64,000 bases of DNA from Nannocystis punicea (GTDB lineage Bacteria; Myxococcota_A; Polyangia; Nannocystales; Nannocystaceae). The stretch is taken from the NCBI RefSeq assembly GCF_026965555.1, contig NZ_CP114040.1, positions 7,130,001 to 7,194,000 on the forward strand. The letters run 5' to 3'. The notes under the pieces were generated by a model. The model was not told the origin of the DNA. It did not search any database and saw only the letters and a program-made list of their open reading frames with translations. This document shows, piece by piece, positions 25,099 through 36,463 of the stretch; the first letter of the stretch is position 1; each line of letters begins with the position of its first letter. A program made the position numbers and the translations under genes.

Positions 25099-26292
25099 TC
25101 ACCGCCTCCGCTTCGGCGGCCGCGGCGGCGGTCCCGGGCGCGGCGGCGGCGGCTGGGCGCGGGCGTCGGCGCGCAGGCGCAGGCCCGGGGGCAGCGCCGC
25201 GAACATCCGCGTCACGTCCTCGGCCCGCACCTCGCTGCGTCCGTTCCGCCCCCCGCTCTGCCCCTGGGGCCCGCCGCTGCCGCCGGGCCCGTCGGGTCCG
25301 GGAGGTGGCGTCTCGCACTTGCTGCACACGCTCGGCGGAGGCCCGCCCGGTCCGCCGTAGCCGCCGTCTCCGCCCGGCCCAGGAGGCCCGCCGGACACGT
25401 CGACCGCGACGACCCGCGCCAGCTCCGGGTAGCGCTCGTCGACCACCAGCAGCACCTCGCCCCCGGGTCCCCCCGGCCCGCCGGAGCCGCCGTTGCCGCC
25501 CGCGCCCCCCGCTCCGCGCGGATCGCTGCCCCGACCGCCCTGCCCGCCGGGACCGCCCGCGCCGCCCTCGCCGCCGCGAGCCACCACCGTCACGCCCTCG
25601 TCGAGGTCGAACAGGGTCATCGCCTCGTGATCGCCGGTCACCTTGATCAGCCCCGCCCGCTCGTACTTCGGCGTGCGCACGATCGTCACGAACGCGGTCA
25701 GCCGCGGCCCCGCCCCGCCGGGCCCGCCGGAGCCGCCGGCCCCGCCCGCGCCGCCGCGATCCTCGCCCCACTGGCCCTCCTGGCCGTGCGCGCCGACCTG
25801 TCCCGAGAGACCGACGGCGCGGATGCACGAGTACTCCGGATCGAAGTGACGCACCACCTCCTTGGTGCGGTCGAGGCGATAGGTCGCCTTGACGTCGAAG
25901 CCGAGCAGCGTGGCGAAGCTGTCCTCGCTGGCGCTGAACACCCCGTGCTCGATCGAGCCGCCGCGGGCCGCCATCGCGAACTCGGTCAGGTCCATCTTGC
26001 CGCGCGCCTCCCGGGCCTCGGCCGTCGGCGCCGCCGTCTCGAGCGTCAACGCCTCGTCGGGCTTCTTCTTGTCGATCGCCTCGGCGAGCACCTTGAACGG
26101 CCCGCTCTGGCCCGGGCACCACAGCTCGCCGGCGTCCGCGAACGCGAGGTCGATGCTGTGCACCTCGTACTTCTCCATGTTGACGGTGAAGGCCGACGCG
26201 TCGGCCCCGCCCGCGCTGGTCAGCCCGGCGAAGAACGCACAGCCGGTCGAGGACAGGCCGGCGAGCAACAACAACATGGCGCGGCGGATCAC
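25099..26292 (-). CDS. Collagen-like Gly-rich lipoprotein
   Basis: From GTG 26292, coupled to the previous gene as GTGA, the product is 397 residues. It begins with a lipoprotein signal (LLAGLSSTGC) and a globular N-terminal domain (about 30-165). Several blocks of Gly-Gly-x/Gly-x-y repeats follow (GGAGGAGGSGGPGGAG, GGPGGQGGRG, GGNGGSGGPGGPGGE, GPGGDGGYGGPGGPPP). They alternate with short beta segments (RLTAFVTIVRTPKYERAGLIKV). The repeats resemble collagen or PE-PGRS-like surface proteins, not a strict triple helix. Third gene of an operon with two other envelope proteins. Confidence 0.78.
   Translation of the reverse strand: MIRRAMLLLLAGLSSTGCAFFAGLTSAGGADASAFTVNMEKYEVHSIDLAFADAGELWCPGQSGPFKVLAEAIDKKKPDEALTLETAAPTAEAREARGKMDLTEFAMAARGGSIEHGVFSASEDSFATLLGFDVKATYRLDRTKEVVRHFDPEYSCIRAVGLSGQVGAHGQEGQWGEDRGGAGGAGGSGGPGGAGPRLTAFVTIVRTPKYERAGLIKVTGDHEAMTLFDLDEGVTVVARGGEGGAGGPGGQGGRGSDPRGAGGAGGNGGSGGPGGPGGEVLLVVDERYPELARVVAVDVSGGPPGPGGDGGYGGPGGPPPSVCSKCETPPPGPDGPGGSGGPQGQSGGRNGRSEVRAEDVTRMFAALPPGLRLRADARAQPPPPRPGPPPRPPKRRR
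25799..25811. repeat. Palindrome variant in frame
   Basis: TGTCC-cgaga-GAC inside the collagen-like gene, the same variant as TGTCCCGAGAGACA at 24645-24658 in the nearby array. Encodes LSGQ on the minus strand. Confidence 0.4.
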
Positions 26293-26639
26293 GGCTGCCC
26301 CTCCTCGTCCTGCTCGAGCACGCAGATCCGCCGGTCCGGGTCGCAGATCATGTTCGGGTACTCGACCTCGATCTTGGCCGCCGCGATCCCGCAGTCGGCA
26401 TCGAAGTCCATCGGGTCGCACGCGCAGCCGAGCTGCTGGCCGCGGACGCAACCTGTCCCTTTGGGCAGGCACATCCCGGGTAGCTCGAGCGCCGCCTCCT
26501 CGGCAGTTTGCGCGCACTCCTGCGTGCGCCAGCAGTCCTCGGCGACCGCGCATGGTTCGCCGGCCAGCTGCTCGGACAGAGAGCAGCCGGCCAGGGCCAG
26601 CAGCGCCAGAGCGGAGCGGAAGAAGCTCGCGGGTCGCAT
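26289..26639 (-). CDS. Small Cys-rich lipoprotein
   Basis: 116 residues from ATG 26639. Lipoprotein signal LALLALAGCS, then a compact domain with about ten Cys (EPCAVAEDCWRTQEC, MCLPKGTGCVRGQQLGCACDP, MICDPDRRICVLEQDEE), probably disulfide-bonded. Starts with a one-base overlap with the gene before it and overlaps the collagen-like gene after it, so the three are made together at the cell envelope. Family unknown. Confidence 0.75.
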   Translation of the reverse strand: MRPASFFRSALALLALAGCSLSEQLAGEPCAVAEDCWRTQECAQTAEEAALELPGMCLPKGTGCVRGQQLGCACDPMDFDADCGIAAAKIEVEYPNMICDPDRRICVLEQDEEGQP

Positions 26640-27202
26640 CAGAACCTGACCTCCAGGTGCAGCCCTGCGCCGCCGCGCAGCGGCGCCGGGGCGAACGCCA
26701 TCGACGTGCGCCGCTGCTCGCGCAGCTTCTTCAGGCGCGAGCGGGCGACCGCCGCAGTCACCACGCCGGCCACCAGCACCCCGATCCCGGCGGCCAGCAC
26801 GAAGGTCGTCGCGTGGGCGTTGCGGATGATCTGCTGCCGCTTCGGATCGTCGACCGGTAGCGTGTAGTCGTTGTCCTGCTTGAGCTCCTTGAGCCGCTCG
26901 GGCGAGCCGAAGTAGAACAGGACGCCGCCGGCGATCGCGGTCGCTCCGCCGGCGATCGCCAGGCTCGCGCCGGCGATCGTGGTCGCGCCGGCGCGGCGGA
27001 TCTTCTTGTTCACCGCCCGCGGGTCGGTCCCGCCGGCGCCGCCGCGCCCGCCTCCCTCGTGGTTCCACTCCGGCACCGGCGCCTCGGCCGTCAGCTCGGC
27101 GTCCCCGCCGGGCCCGGCCGCGACCGCCTGCCCCGGCAACCCCAGCGGCAGCACCGACGCGAGCAGCAGCGCGCGCCGGACCTTCGATCTCTGTCTCGAC
27201 AT
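26639..27202 (-). CDS. Envelope protein with signal peptide and two membrane helices
   Basis: 187 residues from ATG 27202: signal peptide (ALLLASVLPLGLPGQAVA), a Gly-rich stretch, a hydrophobic glycine-zipper-like helix (AGATTIAGASLAIAGGATAIAG, about 80-105) and a second helix (VLAAGIGVLVAGVVTAAVA, about 138-156) ending in RSRLKKLREQRR. First gene of the operon with the Cys-rich and collagen-like lipoproteins. The pattern is common in myxobacterial genes of unknown role. Confidence 0.7.
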   Translation of the reverse strand: MSRQRSKVRRALLLASVLPLGLPGQAVAAGPGGDAELTAEAPVPEWNHEGGGRGGAGGTDPRAVNKKIRRAGATTIAGASLAIAGGATAIAGGVLFYFGSPERLKELKQDNDYTLPVDDPKRQQIIRNAHATTFVLAAGIGVLVAGVVTAAVARSRLKKLREQRRTSMAFAPAPLRGGAGLHLEVRF

Positions 27203-27379
27203 GGCACCCCTTCCGCCCGGGGGACCCGCGCGCCCGGCCGGGGTCGCAGAAAAAATCGCGGCTGTTTTCGCGCGCGCCCGCTTCACGCGCGCCGGGGATT
27301 CACCTGCTCGTCGCCCGCGGGGCCCCGCCCGCCGCGCTCCGCAGGTTCACCCGGGCGCAGCCGGCCACCCGCGCCGGCT

Positions 27380-27454
27380 GGCATGTCCTCGTAAACATGC
27401 CCTTTTGAACATGCCCAAAGTCGCATGCCCTCAAGGACATGTCTTTTTAAACAT
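27380..27454. repeat. Palindrome cluster after DUF3089 gene
   Basis: GGCATGT/ACATGCC arms (27380-27401) and ATGT-ctttttaa-ACAT (about 27439-27454), the latter with a T/A-rich loop, lie within 100 bp after the stop of the minus-strand gene at 27479. Probable transcription-end hairpins. Confidence 0.6.
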
Positions 27455-27478
27455 ACGCACTGGCGCCCCGCGCCGCCC

Positions 27479-28765
27479 TCACAGCCCGGCCGCGGCCGCC
27501 TTGGCCGCCGCGAGGTCGAGCAGGTCCTGCAGCGCGAAGTTGTAGTCGAGCACGTGCAGGCCGAGGAACCCGGGCGCGAACAGCGGCGCAGTGAAGTCGA
27601 CCGGGTTGGTGCGGACGTCGTCCGCGTCGGGCTCGAGCGCGACCGCCAGGTAGTGCTCGCCGTCGACGTCGGCCTGGCACGACAGCCCGTAGAAGTCGCG
27701 CATGATCACGAACGGCGTGTCGATCGCCTGGCCGAAGTCGATCTTGGGGAACACCGCCTCCTGGTGCGTGAAGTTGGGAAAAAACGCCCCGCGGGCGCGG
27801 GCCGACCCGCCGCCGAGCGCGGCCGGGTTGGTGCACGCGACGTCGTTGCCGGCGATGTCGGGCGCCTGCGAGCCCGGCTCCGGCGGCAGCTCGGCCGCGT
27901 AGGTGCGGTAGGCCACCACGCAGCCGAGCTGTTCGGCGCTCTCGCACAGCGGGATCGTCGGCAGCGTCCCGCCGGCCTGCGTGTCGAACGGCACGCTGAA
28001 CGACCCGCCGAGCAGGATCGCCGCCAGCAGCCGCTCGCGCAGGGCCGGGTCGGGCTCGACCACCTCCTGAAGCAGCCGCGTCGTCATGTACGTGCCCTGC
28101 GAGTGGCCGAAGATCAGCAGCGGCCGGCCGTCGGCGTGGCGCTCGAGGTAGCTCTCGAACGCGGCCAGCACGTCCTGGTACGCCGCGGTCAGCAGCGTCT
28201 CGAGCTCGGCGCTGCCGTAGGTCCCGATCGTCACCTGATGGTAGAGCGGCGCGAACATCCGGCACATCGAGGTGAAGCGGGCCGCCTGGTTGAGCAGCGG
28301 GTCGAGCTCTTGCTCGAGGTCGTCGAAGCTCTCTGTCTGGCCCGGCTGAAAGCGGATGTCGACCGTGGGATAGACGTAGAAGCAGTCGAACGCCGGCGCC
28401 GCGGCGATCGTGTGCTCGACGATCGCGGTGCCGCCGTCCGCCAGCAGCTCGGTCGCGGTCAGGTCGGCCGAGAGGCACGCGTCCGCCTCGACCGGCTTGT
28501 CCGGGTGACACAGCCACAGCGCCGGATCGTCGTAGCCCTCGAGCGGCGCCCCGGTCGTGCTCGCCTCGCCGCTCGTGCCGGTCGTCGGCGCGACCCCGGT
28601 CGTCGGGTCCGTCGTCCCGCTCGTCGTCGTGGTCGCCGCGCTCGCGGAGCCGTCGGTGCTGCCGGTCGAGGTCTCGCCGGCGGTGCCCCCACCGCCGCCG
28701 CCGCCGCAAGCGACGGCCGCGAGGAGGGCTACGACGACCAGGAGGCGAGAGGCGGAGGCGAGCAT
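27479..28765 (-). CDS. DUF3089-type alpha/beta hydrolase lipoprotein
   Basis: 428 residues from ATG 28765: lipoprotein signal ending ALLAAVACGGGG, a Thr/Ser/Gly linker (to about residue 75), then a hydrolase domain. The domain has FDCFYVYPTVD near its start and the nucleophile elbow LIFGHSQGTYM, both typical of DUF3089 lysophospholipase-like proteins. Acts outside the cytoplasm on an unknown ester. Upstream in-frame sequence to 28897 is rejected for lack of a signal. Confidence 0.85.
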   Translation of the reverse strand: MLASASRLLVVVALLAAVACGGGGGGGTAGETSTGSTDGSASAATTTTSGTTDPTTGVAPTTGTSGEASTTGAPLEGYDDPALWLCHPDKPVEADACLSADLTATELLADGGTAIVEHTIAAAPAFDCFYVYPTVDIRFQPGQTESFDDLEQELDPLLNQAARFTSMCRMFAPLYHQVTIGTYGSAELETLLTAAYQDVLAAFESYLERHADGRPLLIFGHSQGTYMTTRLLQEVVEPDPALRERLLAAILLGGSFSVPFDTQAGGTLPTIPLCESAEQLGCVVAYRTYAAELPPEPGSQAPDIAGNDVACTNPAALGGGSARARGAFFPNFTHQEAVFPKIDFGQAIDTPFVIMRDFYGLSCQADVDGEHYLAVALEPDADDVRTNPVDFTAPLFAPGFLGLHVLDYNFALQDLLDLAAAKAAAAGL

Positions 28766-28926
28766 CGCCTCACGTAATGATCGGCGCGGGCCGCCTGTCA
28801 AGCGCCGCGGCAGGCGGGGCCGCGGGCCCTCGAGGCGCCCCGCGAGTCGACGAATCACCGCACTCGCCCCGCATTCACTGCACCCGCCCGCGGCCATTCA
28901 CCGCAGCCCGCGAGCGGGCGCGGCCA

Positions 28927-30072
28927 TCATTCGCACTTGCCGTGGATCAGCGGCGCCGCCTTCTTCTTGGTGACGATGTCCTGCGGATCACCGTCGGCCG
29001 AGTAATACCAATCCTTCGTCGGCTTGCCGGTGCCGAGATACGACGCCAGATCGCGGGCGACCTCCTCGGGCGTGGCCCACTGGGTGTTGTGGCCGATGTC
29101 GTCGACCTGCACCCCGTCGGGCCCGAGCGGGCGCTTGCCGTATTGCTTGAACCAGTACTCGAGCTTGCACTCGCCCACGGCCACGTCGAGCGCGGCGCGC
29201 AGCGCTTGCTGGTGCGGGTCGTCGTAGAAGAACCCGTCCTGGGTGGCCCACAGGATCAGCGTCGGTACGCCGAGGTCCTCCAGCCGCTGCGTATTGTCGG
29301 TCTGCAGCAGCGCCCGGGCCACGCCGATCCACGTGCCCATCCGCGTCGCCGCCGTCTCGGGCACGATCGAGGCCAGGAAGGCCGGATCGGCGGCAGGGTC
29401 GACCACCCACGCGCCCTCGATCCACGCCTGCGCGTCGGCGTCGGCGTCGAGCGGGCCGAGCGCGTAGACGTCGGCGGGGAACTGCAGGCCCTGGGCCTCG
29501 AAGCCGGCCTTCCACGCGCCCTCGACCGGCTCGGCGAGGATGTAGTCCTGCAGCACGACGTTGCCGACCACGCTCGCCGCCGTGCCGATCAGCACCAGCT
29601 TGTCGACGCGCTGCGGGTGCGACAGGCCCAGCTCCTGGGCGACGAAGCTGCCCATCGAGTGGCCGACGATCGACGCGCGGGTGATGCCCTTGGCGTCCAT
29701 GAACGCGATCACGTCGTCGGCCATGTCGGCCGGCTCGAAGCAGTCGGCGGGGGCGGCCGCACATTCGGCCGCGGGCGGCATCGACGAGCCGCCGTGGCCG
29801 CGCTGGTCGAGCACGTACACGTGGTAGTCGTCGTCGAGCTGGTGGAACGCCAGCGCCGTCGGCATGAACGAGCGCGACGTATCGGTGTACCCGTGGAGGA
29901 AGATGACCACGTCGCCCTCGGGGTCCCCGAGCTCCTGGTAGGCCATGTCGATGCCGGTGGCCAGCGCGATCGTGTCCTGCTCGACCTTCGGCGGCTCGCC
30001 CCACGGATCGCAGCCCGCGGGAGCCACTGCCAGCGCTGCCAACAACGATGAATGACGAATCCCACGACGCAT
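28927..30072 (-). CDS. Alpha/beta hydrolase lipoprotein
   Basis: 381 residues with a lipobox (VAPAGC, Cys21) and a classical alpha/beta hydrolase fold: oxyanion region FLHGYTD, DQRGHGGSS, nucleophile Ser139 in GHSMGS, acid in the TLILWATQDGFFY strand and His in DDIGHNTQW. Extra Cys pairs (AAECAAAPADC) suit an extracytoplasmic location. Substrate unknown; epoxide hydrolase/haloperoxidase-like relatives are common. Follows another secreted hydrolase on the same strand but with a 160-bp gap. Confidence 0.88.
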   Translation of the reverse strand: MRRGIRHSSLLAALAVAPAGCDPWGEPPKVEQDTIALATGIDMAYQELGDPEGDVVIFLHGYTDTSRSFMPTALAFHQLDDDYHVYVLDQRGHGGSSMPPAAECAAAPADCFEPADMADDVIAFMDAKGITRASIVGHSMGSFVAQELGLSHPQRVDKLVLIGTAASVVGNVVLQDYILAEPVEGAWKAGFEAQGLQFPADVYALGPLDADADAQAWIEGAWVVDPAADPAFLASIVPETAATRMGTWIGVARALLQTDNTQRLEDLGVPTLILWATQDGFFYDDPHQQALRAALDVAVGECKLEYWFKQYGKRPLGPDGVQVDDIGHNTQWATPEEVARDLASYLGTGKPTKDWYYSADGDPQDIVTKKKAAPLIHGKCE

Positions 30073-30134
30073 GAGCAGGTCCGGTCATAGGCCAGGACCG
30101 CAGGCCTCGCAACGGTGATTGCCCCGGCGTGAAA

Positions 30135-32558
<2,424 letters not shown>

Positions 32559-32867
32559 CTGCCCCTACGTATCACGAACCGACCGCCGCCGGGCCGTCCC
32601 GCGTGCGGGGCGCCAGGGCCGCCCCCGCAGGCTCGGAGCAGGCCCGATGAACCCGCGTGCGCCCGATTCACCGCAGGCGGGACGCCACGCCCGAGGACGG
32701 CCCGTGCGGCGATTGCGGGCGCCGCGGCGGACCGCGATCGATCGGCGCGGGTGCTGCCATTTCGGCCCACGGGGCCGGCGCGGACGCCTCCGCATCGGCG
32801 GTCCGCGTCATTTCGCGCGCGCCTCGCCGCGGCGGTCCCGCAGGGCCGCAGCCACGGCCTTGGCACC

Positions 32868-32887
32868 AGATGTCCCTTCGGACATCT
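32868..32887. repeat. Dispersed palindrome before MOSC gene
   Basis: AGATGTCC-cttc-GGACATCT, perfect 8-bp arms, 42 bp before the MOSC start. Confidence 0.7.
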
Positions 32888-32929
32888 CGCCACCGCCGCG
32901 CGCGGGCTACCATGACGACGGAGGAGACC

Positions 32930-33775
32930 ATGGGCGTCCTGGCGATCTGGCGCTACCCCGTCAAGGCGATGCTCGGCGAGCCGCTCACCGAGGTCGAGGT
33001 CGATCACGCGGGCTGCACCGGCGATCGGCGCTACGTCGCCGTCGACGTCGACACCGGCGAGGCCATCGCCAACAAGCGCGGGCCGACGCACCCGGCGCTG
33101 CGGGCCTGCCGGGCCGCGCTGCTCGCCGATCGCGACGAGCCGGTGCCGCTGCGCGTGACCCTGCCCGACGGCGAGGTCGTCGAGGGCGCCGCGGTCGAGC
33201 CCGCCCTGTCGTCGCTGCTCGGCCGCCGCGTGCGCCTGCAGGCCGCCGGCGACGCCCCCGGCCGCTTCGCCGCGCCGGGCGGGCACCAGGACTTCGCCCC
33301 GGTGCACGTCCTCACCACCCGCACCCTCGCGCACCTGCGCGCGCTGCTGCCCGACGCGGCGTGGGACGTGCGCCGCTTCCGGCCCAACTTCCTGCTCGAC
33401 GACGGCGACGAGCCGGGCGCCTTCTCCGAGGACGCGCTGCTCGGCCGTGACCTCCGCGGCCCCTCCGGCCTGGCGCTCGCGGTCGGCCTGCCCACCCCGC
33501 GCTGCGTCGTCGTCACGCGCGCGCACGAGGAGGTCCCCGCCGATCCACGCGTGCTGCGGACGATCGCCGACCACCACGAGTTCGACCTCGGCCCCTTCGG
33601 CCGCCACGCCTGCGCCGGCGCCTACGCCGAGACGCGCACGCCCGGCCGCGTCCGCGTCGGCGACGTCCTGGTCCCGACGGCCCCGCGACCTCCCCCGCGG
33701 CCGCGATCGCGGCCTCTCTGGCCCGCGTGCAGGCCCTGCTCGGCGCCGACGCGCCGTCCTGAGGGCTGGTCGTAG
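32930..33775 (+). CDS. MOSC-domain protein
   Basis: The start at ATG 32930 is chosen because GGAGG precedes it with a 5-nt spacer; an ATG at 32912 is also in frame but lacks one. The 281-residue product has an N-terminal beta-barrel part (LAIWRYPVKAMLGE, VDHAGCTGDRRYVAVD) and a MOSC domain (about 110-250) with the conserved Cys in TPRCVVVT. MOSC proteins handle sulfur for molybdenum-cofactor enzymes. The last 30 residues are Pro/Arg-rich and unlike the family. A hairpin follows immediately. Confidence 0.85.
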   Translation: MGVLAIWRYPVKAMLGEPLTEVEVDHAGCTGDRRYVAVDVDTGEAIANKRGPTHPALRACRAALLADRDEPVPLRVTLPDGEVVEGAAVEPALSSLLGRRVRLQAAGDAPGRFAAPGGHQDFAPVHVLTTRTLAHLRALLPDAAWDVRRFRPNFLLDDGDEPGAFSEDALLGRDLRGPSGLALAVGLPTPRCVVVTRAHEEVPADPRVLRTIADHHEFDLGPFGRHACAGAYAETRTPGRVRVGDVLVPTAPRPPPRPRSRPLWPACRPCSAPTRRPEGWS

Positions 33776-33776
33776 G

Positions 33777-33798
33777 GGCATGTCCTTCGAGACATGCC
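33777..33798. terminator. Hairpin directly after MOSC stop
   Basis: GGCATGTC-cttcga-GACATGCC, perfect 8-bp arms, starting two bases after the stop codon ending at 33775. The best case in the window of a family palindrome acting as a gene 3' end. Confidence 0.65.
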
Positions 33799-33877
33799 AC
33801 GAAGTCCACCCTCACGGCGACCACCGACGCGAAGAGGTCGAGCTCGGCGGCCCTTCGCCAGAGCGAGGTCCGGCTTC

Positions 33878-33950
33878 CATGTCTTTTGAGACATGCCCTG
33901 ACAGACATTCCCTAATAGACATTTTTATTCAGACATGTCCATCAAGACAT
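33878..33950. repeat. Palindrome cluster
   Basis: CATGTC-ttttga-GACATG (33878-33895), two GACAT half-sites (33904-33922) and ATGTC-catcaa-GACAT (33935-33950). AT-rich for this window. Confidence 0.7.
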
Positions 33951-34024
33951 CTGTATTGAATGACCGAAGCCCCTGCCGGCCCCAGCTCCCGCACCGCGCG
34001 GCCGGCCCGGGCGAACCACGTCAA

Positions 34025-34222
34025 GGCCGCGAGCGGCTCTCCGCGCGGCCGATGCAGTCCGCCAGGCGATTCAGGGCCGCGAGCGGCTCTCCGCGCGGCC
34101 GATGCAATCCGCCAGGCGATTCAAGGCCCCGAGCGGCTCTCCGCGCGGCCGATGCAATCCCCCAGGCGATTCAGGGCCGCGAGCGGCTCTCAGCGCGGCC
34201 GATGCAATCCGCCAGGCGATAG
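34025..34222. repeat. 50-bp tandem repeats made from a gene 3' end
   Basis: Four near-identical 50-bp units start at 34025, 34075, 34125 and 34175. The fourth contains the last codons of the S1/P1 nuclease gene (minus strand, stop at 34171-34173), so the array is an amplification of that gene's 3' end past its stop. Confidence 0.92.
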
Positions 34223-35244
34223 CCCGCCAGCGCCGCCCGGCGCATCGCCACCGCCCGCGAGGCCTGCAGATAGCGGCGGTCGAGCGCGATCGGGAACGCC
34301 GACGTCGCCCCTGCCGCGAGCGGGGCCAGCAGCGCGTCGCGCAGGCGGGCGTCGTACACGCTCGCGTCGGCGGCGCGGAAGCTCTCGTCGAGCCAGAGGT
34401 TCACCATCGCCTCCGCGCCCGTGGCGTCGGTCGACGCGGCCAGCTCCGCTTTCAGGATGCGGCGCGGGTTGGCGGCGACGATGCGGTTCTTGGCCGCCCG
34501 CTCGGTCTTCGGATCGTCGCCGAGCAGCTCGTCCCACACCGCGTGCAGCCGGGTCGGCGCGGCGCCGGGCGGCTGGACGAGGAAGGCGTTGCCGCCGAGG
34601 TCGCCCTGCGGCAGGTGTCGGGACGAGAACAGCGCCGCCGAGTGCAGCGGCTGGTGCGAGTCGCCGACCAGGTGGAGCACCCACGCCAGCGCGACCGCCC
34701 GCAGCTCGACCGGCAGGGTGCGATCGTCGAGCTCGCGCAGCGCGTTCGGCAGCGCCTGCTGCACCCCGACCGCGCGCATCGCCAGCGGCGGAGCCGCCGG
34801 CAGCGCATACGGGTCGATGTGGATCGGCTTGTTGTCGTAGTGCCACGTCGGGTTGTCGTGGCGCTTGACGTCGGCCAGGCGGCGCTCGAGCTCGGCCTTC
34901 TCCGGCCCGGCCGGCAGCGCCGCGCTCTGGTCCGCCAGCCGCTTCCCCTCGCCCTTCAGCAGGTCGGGCCAGGTCGCCGCGTGCATGAAGACCCACTGCT
35001 GCCGCGCGACGTCGTCGACCGGTCGGGCGGCGATCTCCGGCGGCATGCGGGCCGCGAAGTCCTCGGCGAAGCGAGGGTGACGGACGAGCAGCTCCGAGGC
35101 GTACACCTGCTGCGCCCGCGTCAGCTCGTCCCAGGCGATGCGCGCCACGATCCGGTGCCCGCTCTCGTTCCAGGCCCGCGCGGTGGCGGGCACGACGGCG
35201 ATCGCCGCGGCGATCGCCCATCTCGCTGCAATCGCGTAGCGCAT
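34171..35244 (-). CDS. S1/P1-type zinc nuclease
   Basis: From ATG 35244 (AGGA with a 4-nt spacer) the 357-residue precursor has a signal peptide ending ARA, so the mature N-terminus is WNESGH, exactly the metal-binding N-terminus of S1/P1 nucleases. Further zinc ligands appear in WVFMHAATWPD, HYDNKPIH, LVGDSHQPLH and GGNAF..LHAVWDELL. These enzymes cut single-stranded DNA and RNA outside the cytoplasm. In a predatory or saprophytic myxobacterium a nutrient role is likely. The C-terminal codons are amplified in the 50-bp repeats. Confidence 0.92.
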   Translation of the reverse strand: MRYAIAARWAIAAAIAVVPATARAWNESGHRIVARIAWDELTRAQQVYASELLVRHPRFAEDFAARMPPEIAARPVDDVARQQWVFMHAATWPDLLKGEGKRLADQSAALPAGPEKAELERRLADVKRHDNPTWHYDNKPIHIDPYALPAAPPLAMRAVGVQQALPNALRELDDRTLPVELRAVALAWVLHLVGDSHQPLHSAALFSSRHLPQGDLGGNAFLVQPPGAAPTRLHAVWDELLGDDPKTERAAKNRIVAANPRRILKAELAASTDATGAEAMVNLWLDESFRAADASVYDARLRDALLAPLAAGATSAFPIALDRRYLQASRAVAMRRAALAGYRLADCIGRAESRSRP

Positions 35245-35619
35245 CCGTTCCTCCGAACATGAAGCGTACCGCAATTCCTTCAGGCTCTGCGCATTCCGTC
35301 GCGTCGGGATCCTCGCGATTCACCTGCGACCGTCGCTGCAGACGTCCCTCCATTCGCGGCTATCGTCGTTCTCCGCAGGCTCGACCGTTCGCCCGAGCGA
35401 CGGGCGCAATGTCGCCCCACCACCCTTTCACGGTCGAGCGCGACGGGCATCGACCTGCACGGGTCCAGGGCGCAGCGCCCGCCTGCGCCCCGCGGGCTCG
35501 CTCAAGGACGGCCTCGCCCTGCGGCAGGCGTGGACCCGTGGTCGGCGGACGATCGCCGACTCGGCGCGACCGACCGTCGCGGACGTGGCCGCGGCCACGG
35601 GTCGCAGTAGAACCTGCGG
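35245..35619. other. Intergenic gap, nothing recognised
   Basis: 375 bp between a minus-strand nuclease gene and a plus-strand DUF4336 pseudogene. I see no gene, palindrome of the family or repeat. Confidence 0.5.
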
Positions 35620-36322
35620 ATGACCGCCACGCCCCTGACCCCGTTCGCCGAAGGCCTCTGGCTGGACACCACGCCGGCGCGGATCCTCGGCATGCAGCTC
35701 ACCGCCACCATGGCGGTGCTTCGTCTGGGTCAGGGCGAGCTGCTCCTCTACTCGCCGCTGGCGATGACCCGCGAGCGTCGAGCCGCCGTCGAGGCGCTCG
35801 GGCCCGTCGCCCACCTCTACGCCCCGAACACCTATCATCACCGCTGGATCGGCGAATGGGCGGCGGCCTTCCCCTTCGGCCCGGCTGCACGCCCCGAAGG
35901 GCCTGGCGAGCAAGCGCCGCGACCTCCGGATCGATCGCATCCACGGCGCGGAGCCCGAGCCGGCCTTCGTCGGCGTCGTCGACGAGGTGCCGATCGCGGG
36001 CTTCCGATTGGAGGAGAGCGTGCTCGTCTACCGGCCCGCACGCGCGCTGATCGTCGCCGACCTGGTCCACAACGTCGGCCGCCCGCCGGGCCGCTGGGCC
36101 GCCCTCTACACGCGAATGATGGGCTTTTACGATCGCGTCGCCCTGAGCCGCATGATCCGCTGGGCCTCCTTCCCCGACCGGGCCGGCGCGCGCGACAGCC
36201 TCGACCGATTGCTGGCGCTCCCGTTCGATCGCCTCGTCGTCGGCCACGGCGCCCCCCTCGCCGCGGGCGCGCACGAAGCCGTCGCTGCCGCCTATGCATG
36301 GTTGCCGGCCGTCGAGCGCTGA
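35620..36322 (+). pseudogene. DUF4336-like gene with a frameshift
   Basis: The first frame (from ATG 35620) gives PFAEGLWLDT, MAVLRLGQGELLLYSPLAM and LYAPNTYHHRWIGEWAAAFPF. It then turns into Arg/Pro nonsense. The +1 frame resumes the family with LHAPKGLASKRRDLRID, FVGVVDEVPIAGFRLEESVLVYRPARALIVADLVHN, then FDRLVVGHGAP to the stop at 36322. The break is near 35878, where ttcggcccgg would read correctly with one G fewer. Either a recent inactivation or a sequencing error; family members are metallo-hydrolase-like proteins of unknown role, about 230 residues. Confidence 0.8.
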
Positions 36323-36424
36323 GGCGCCTGCACACCGCACGGTCCAGGTGACGGGCGCGGATCCCAGGAGCCCCTCACGGCGCGAGGGTCCTCGCCCCGC
36401 CGCGGGCCGGCTCGCGGCATCGCG

Positions 36425-36440
36425 ATTGTATTAAGACAAT
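36425..36440. promoter_or_regulatory. Probable operator/promoter of the MocR gene
   Basis: ATTGTATTAAGACAAT is a near-perfect dyad (one mismatched pair) in AT-rich DNA 23 bp before the GTG start of a GntR/MocR regulator. Such regulators often control their own gene from a dyad at this place. Confidence 0.5.
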
Positions 36441-36463
36441 TTTTGATCCTATCCTGGGACGCC

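Noticed and set aside
26452..26470. CCTGTCCCTTTGGGCAGG as a family palindrome
   Set aside because: Arms imperfect and explained by the codons of the Cys-rich lipoprotein.
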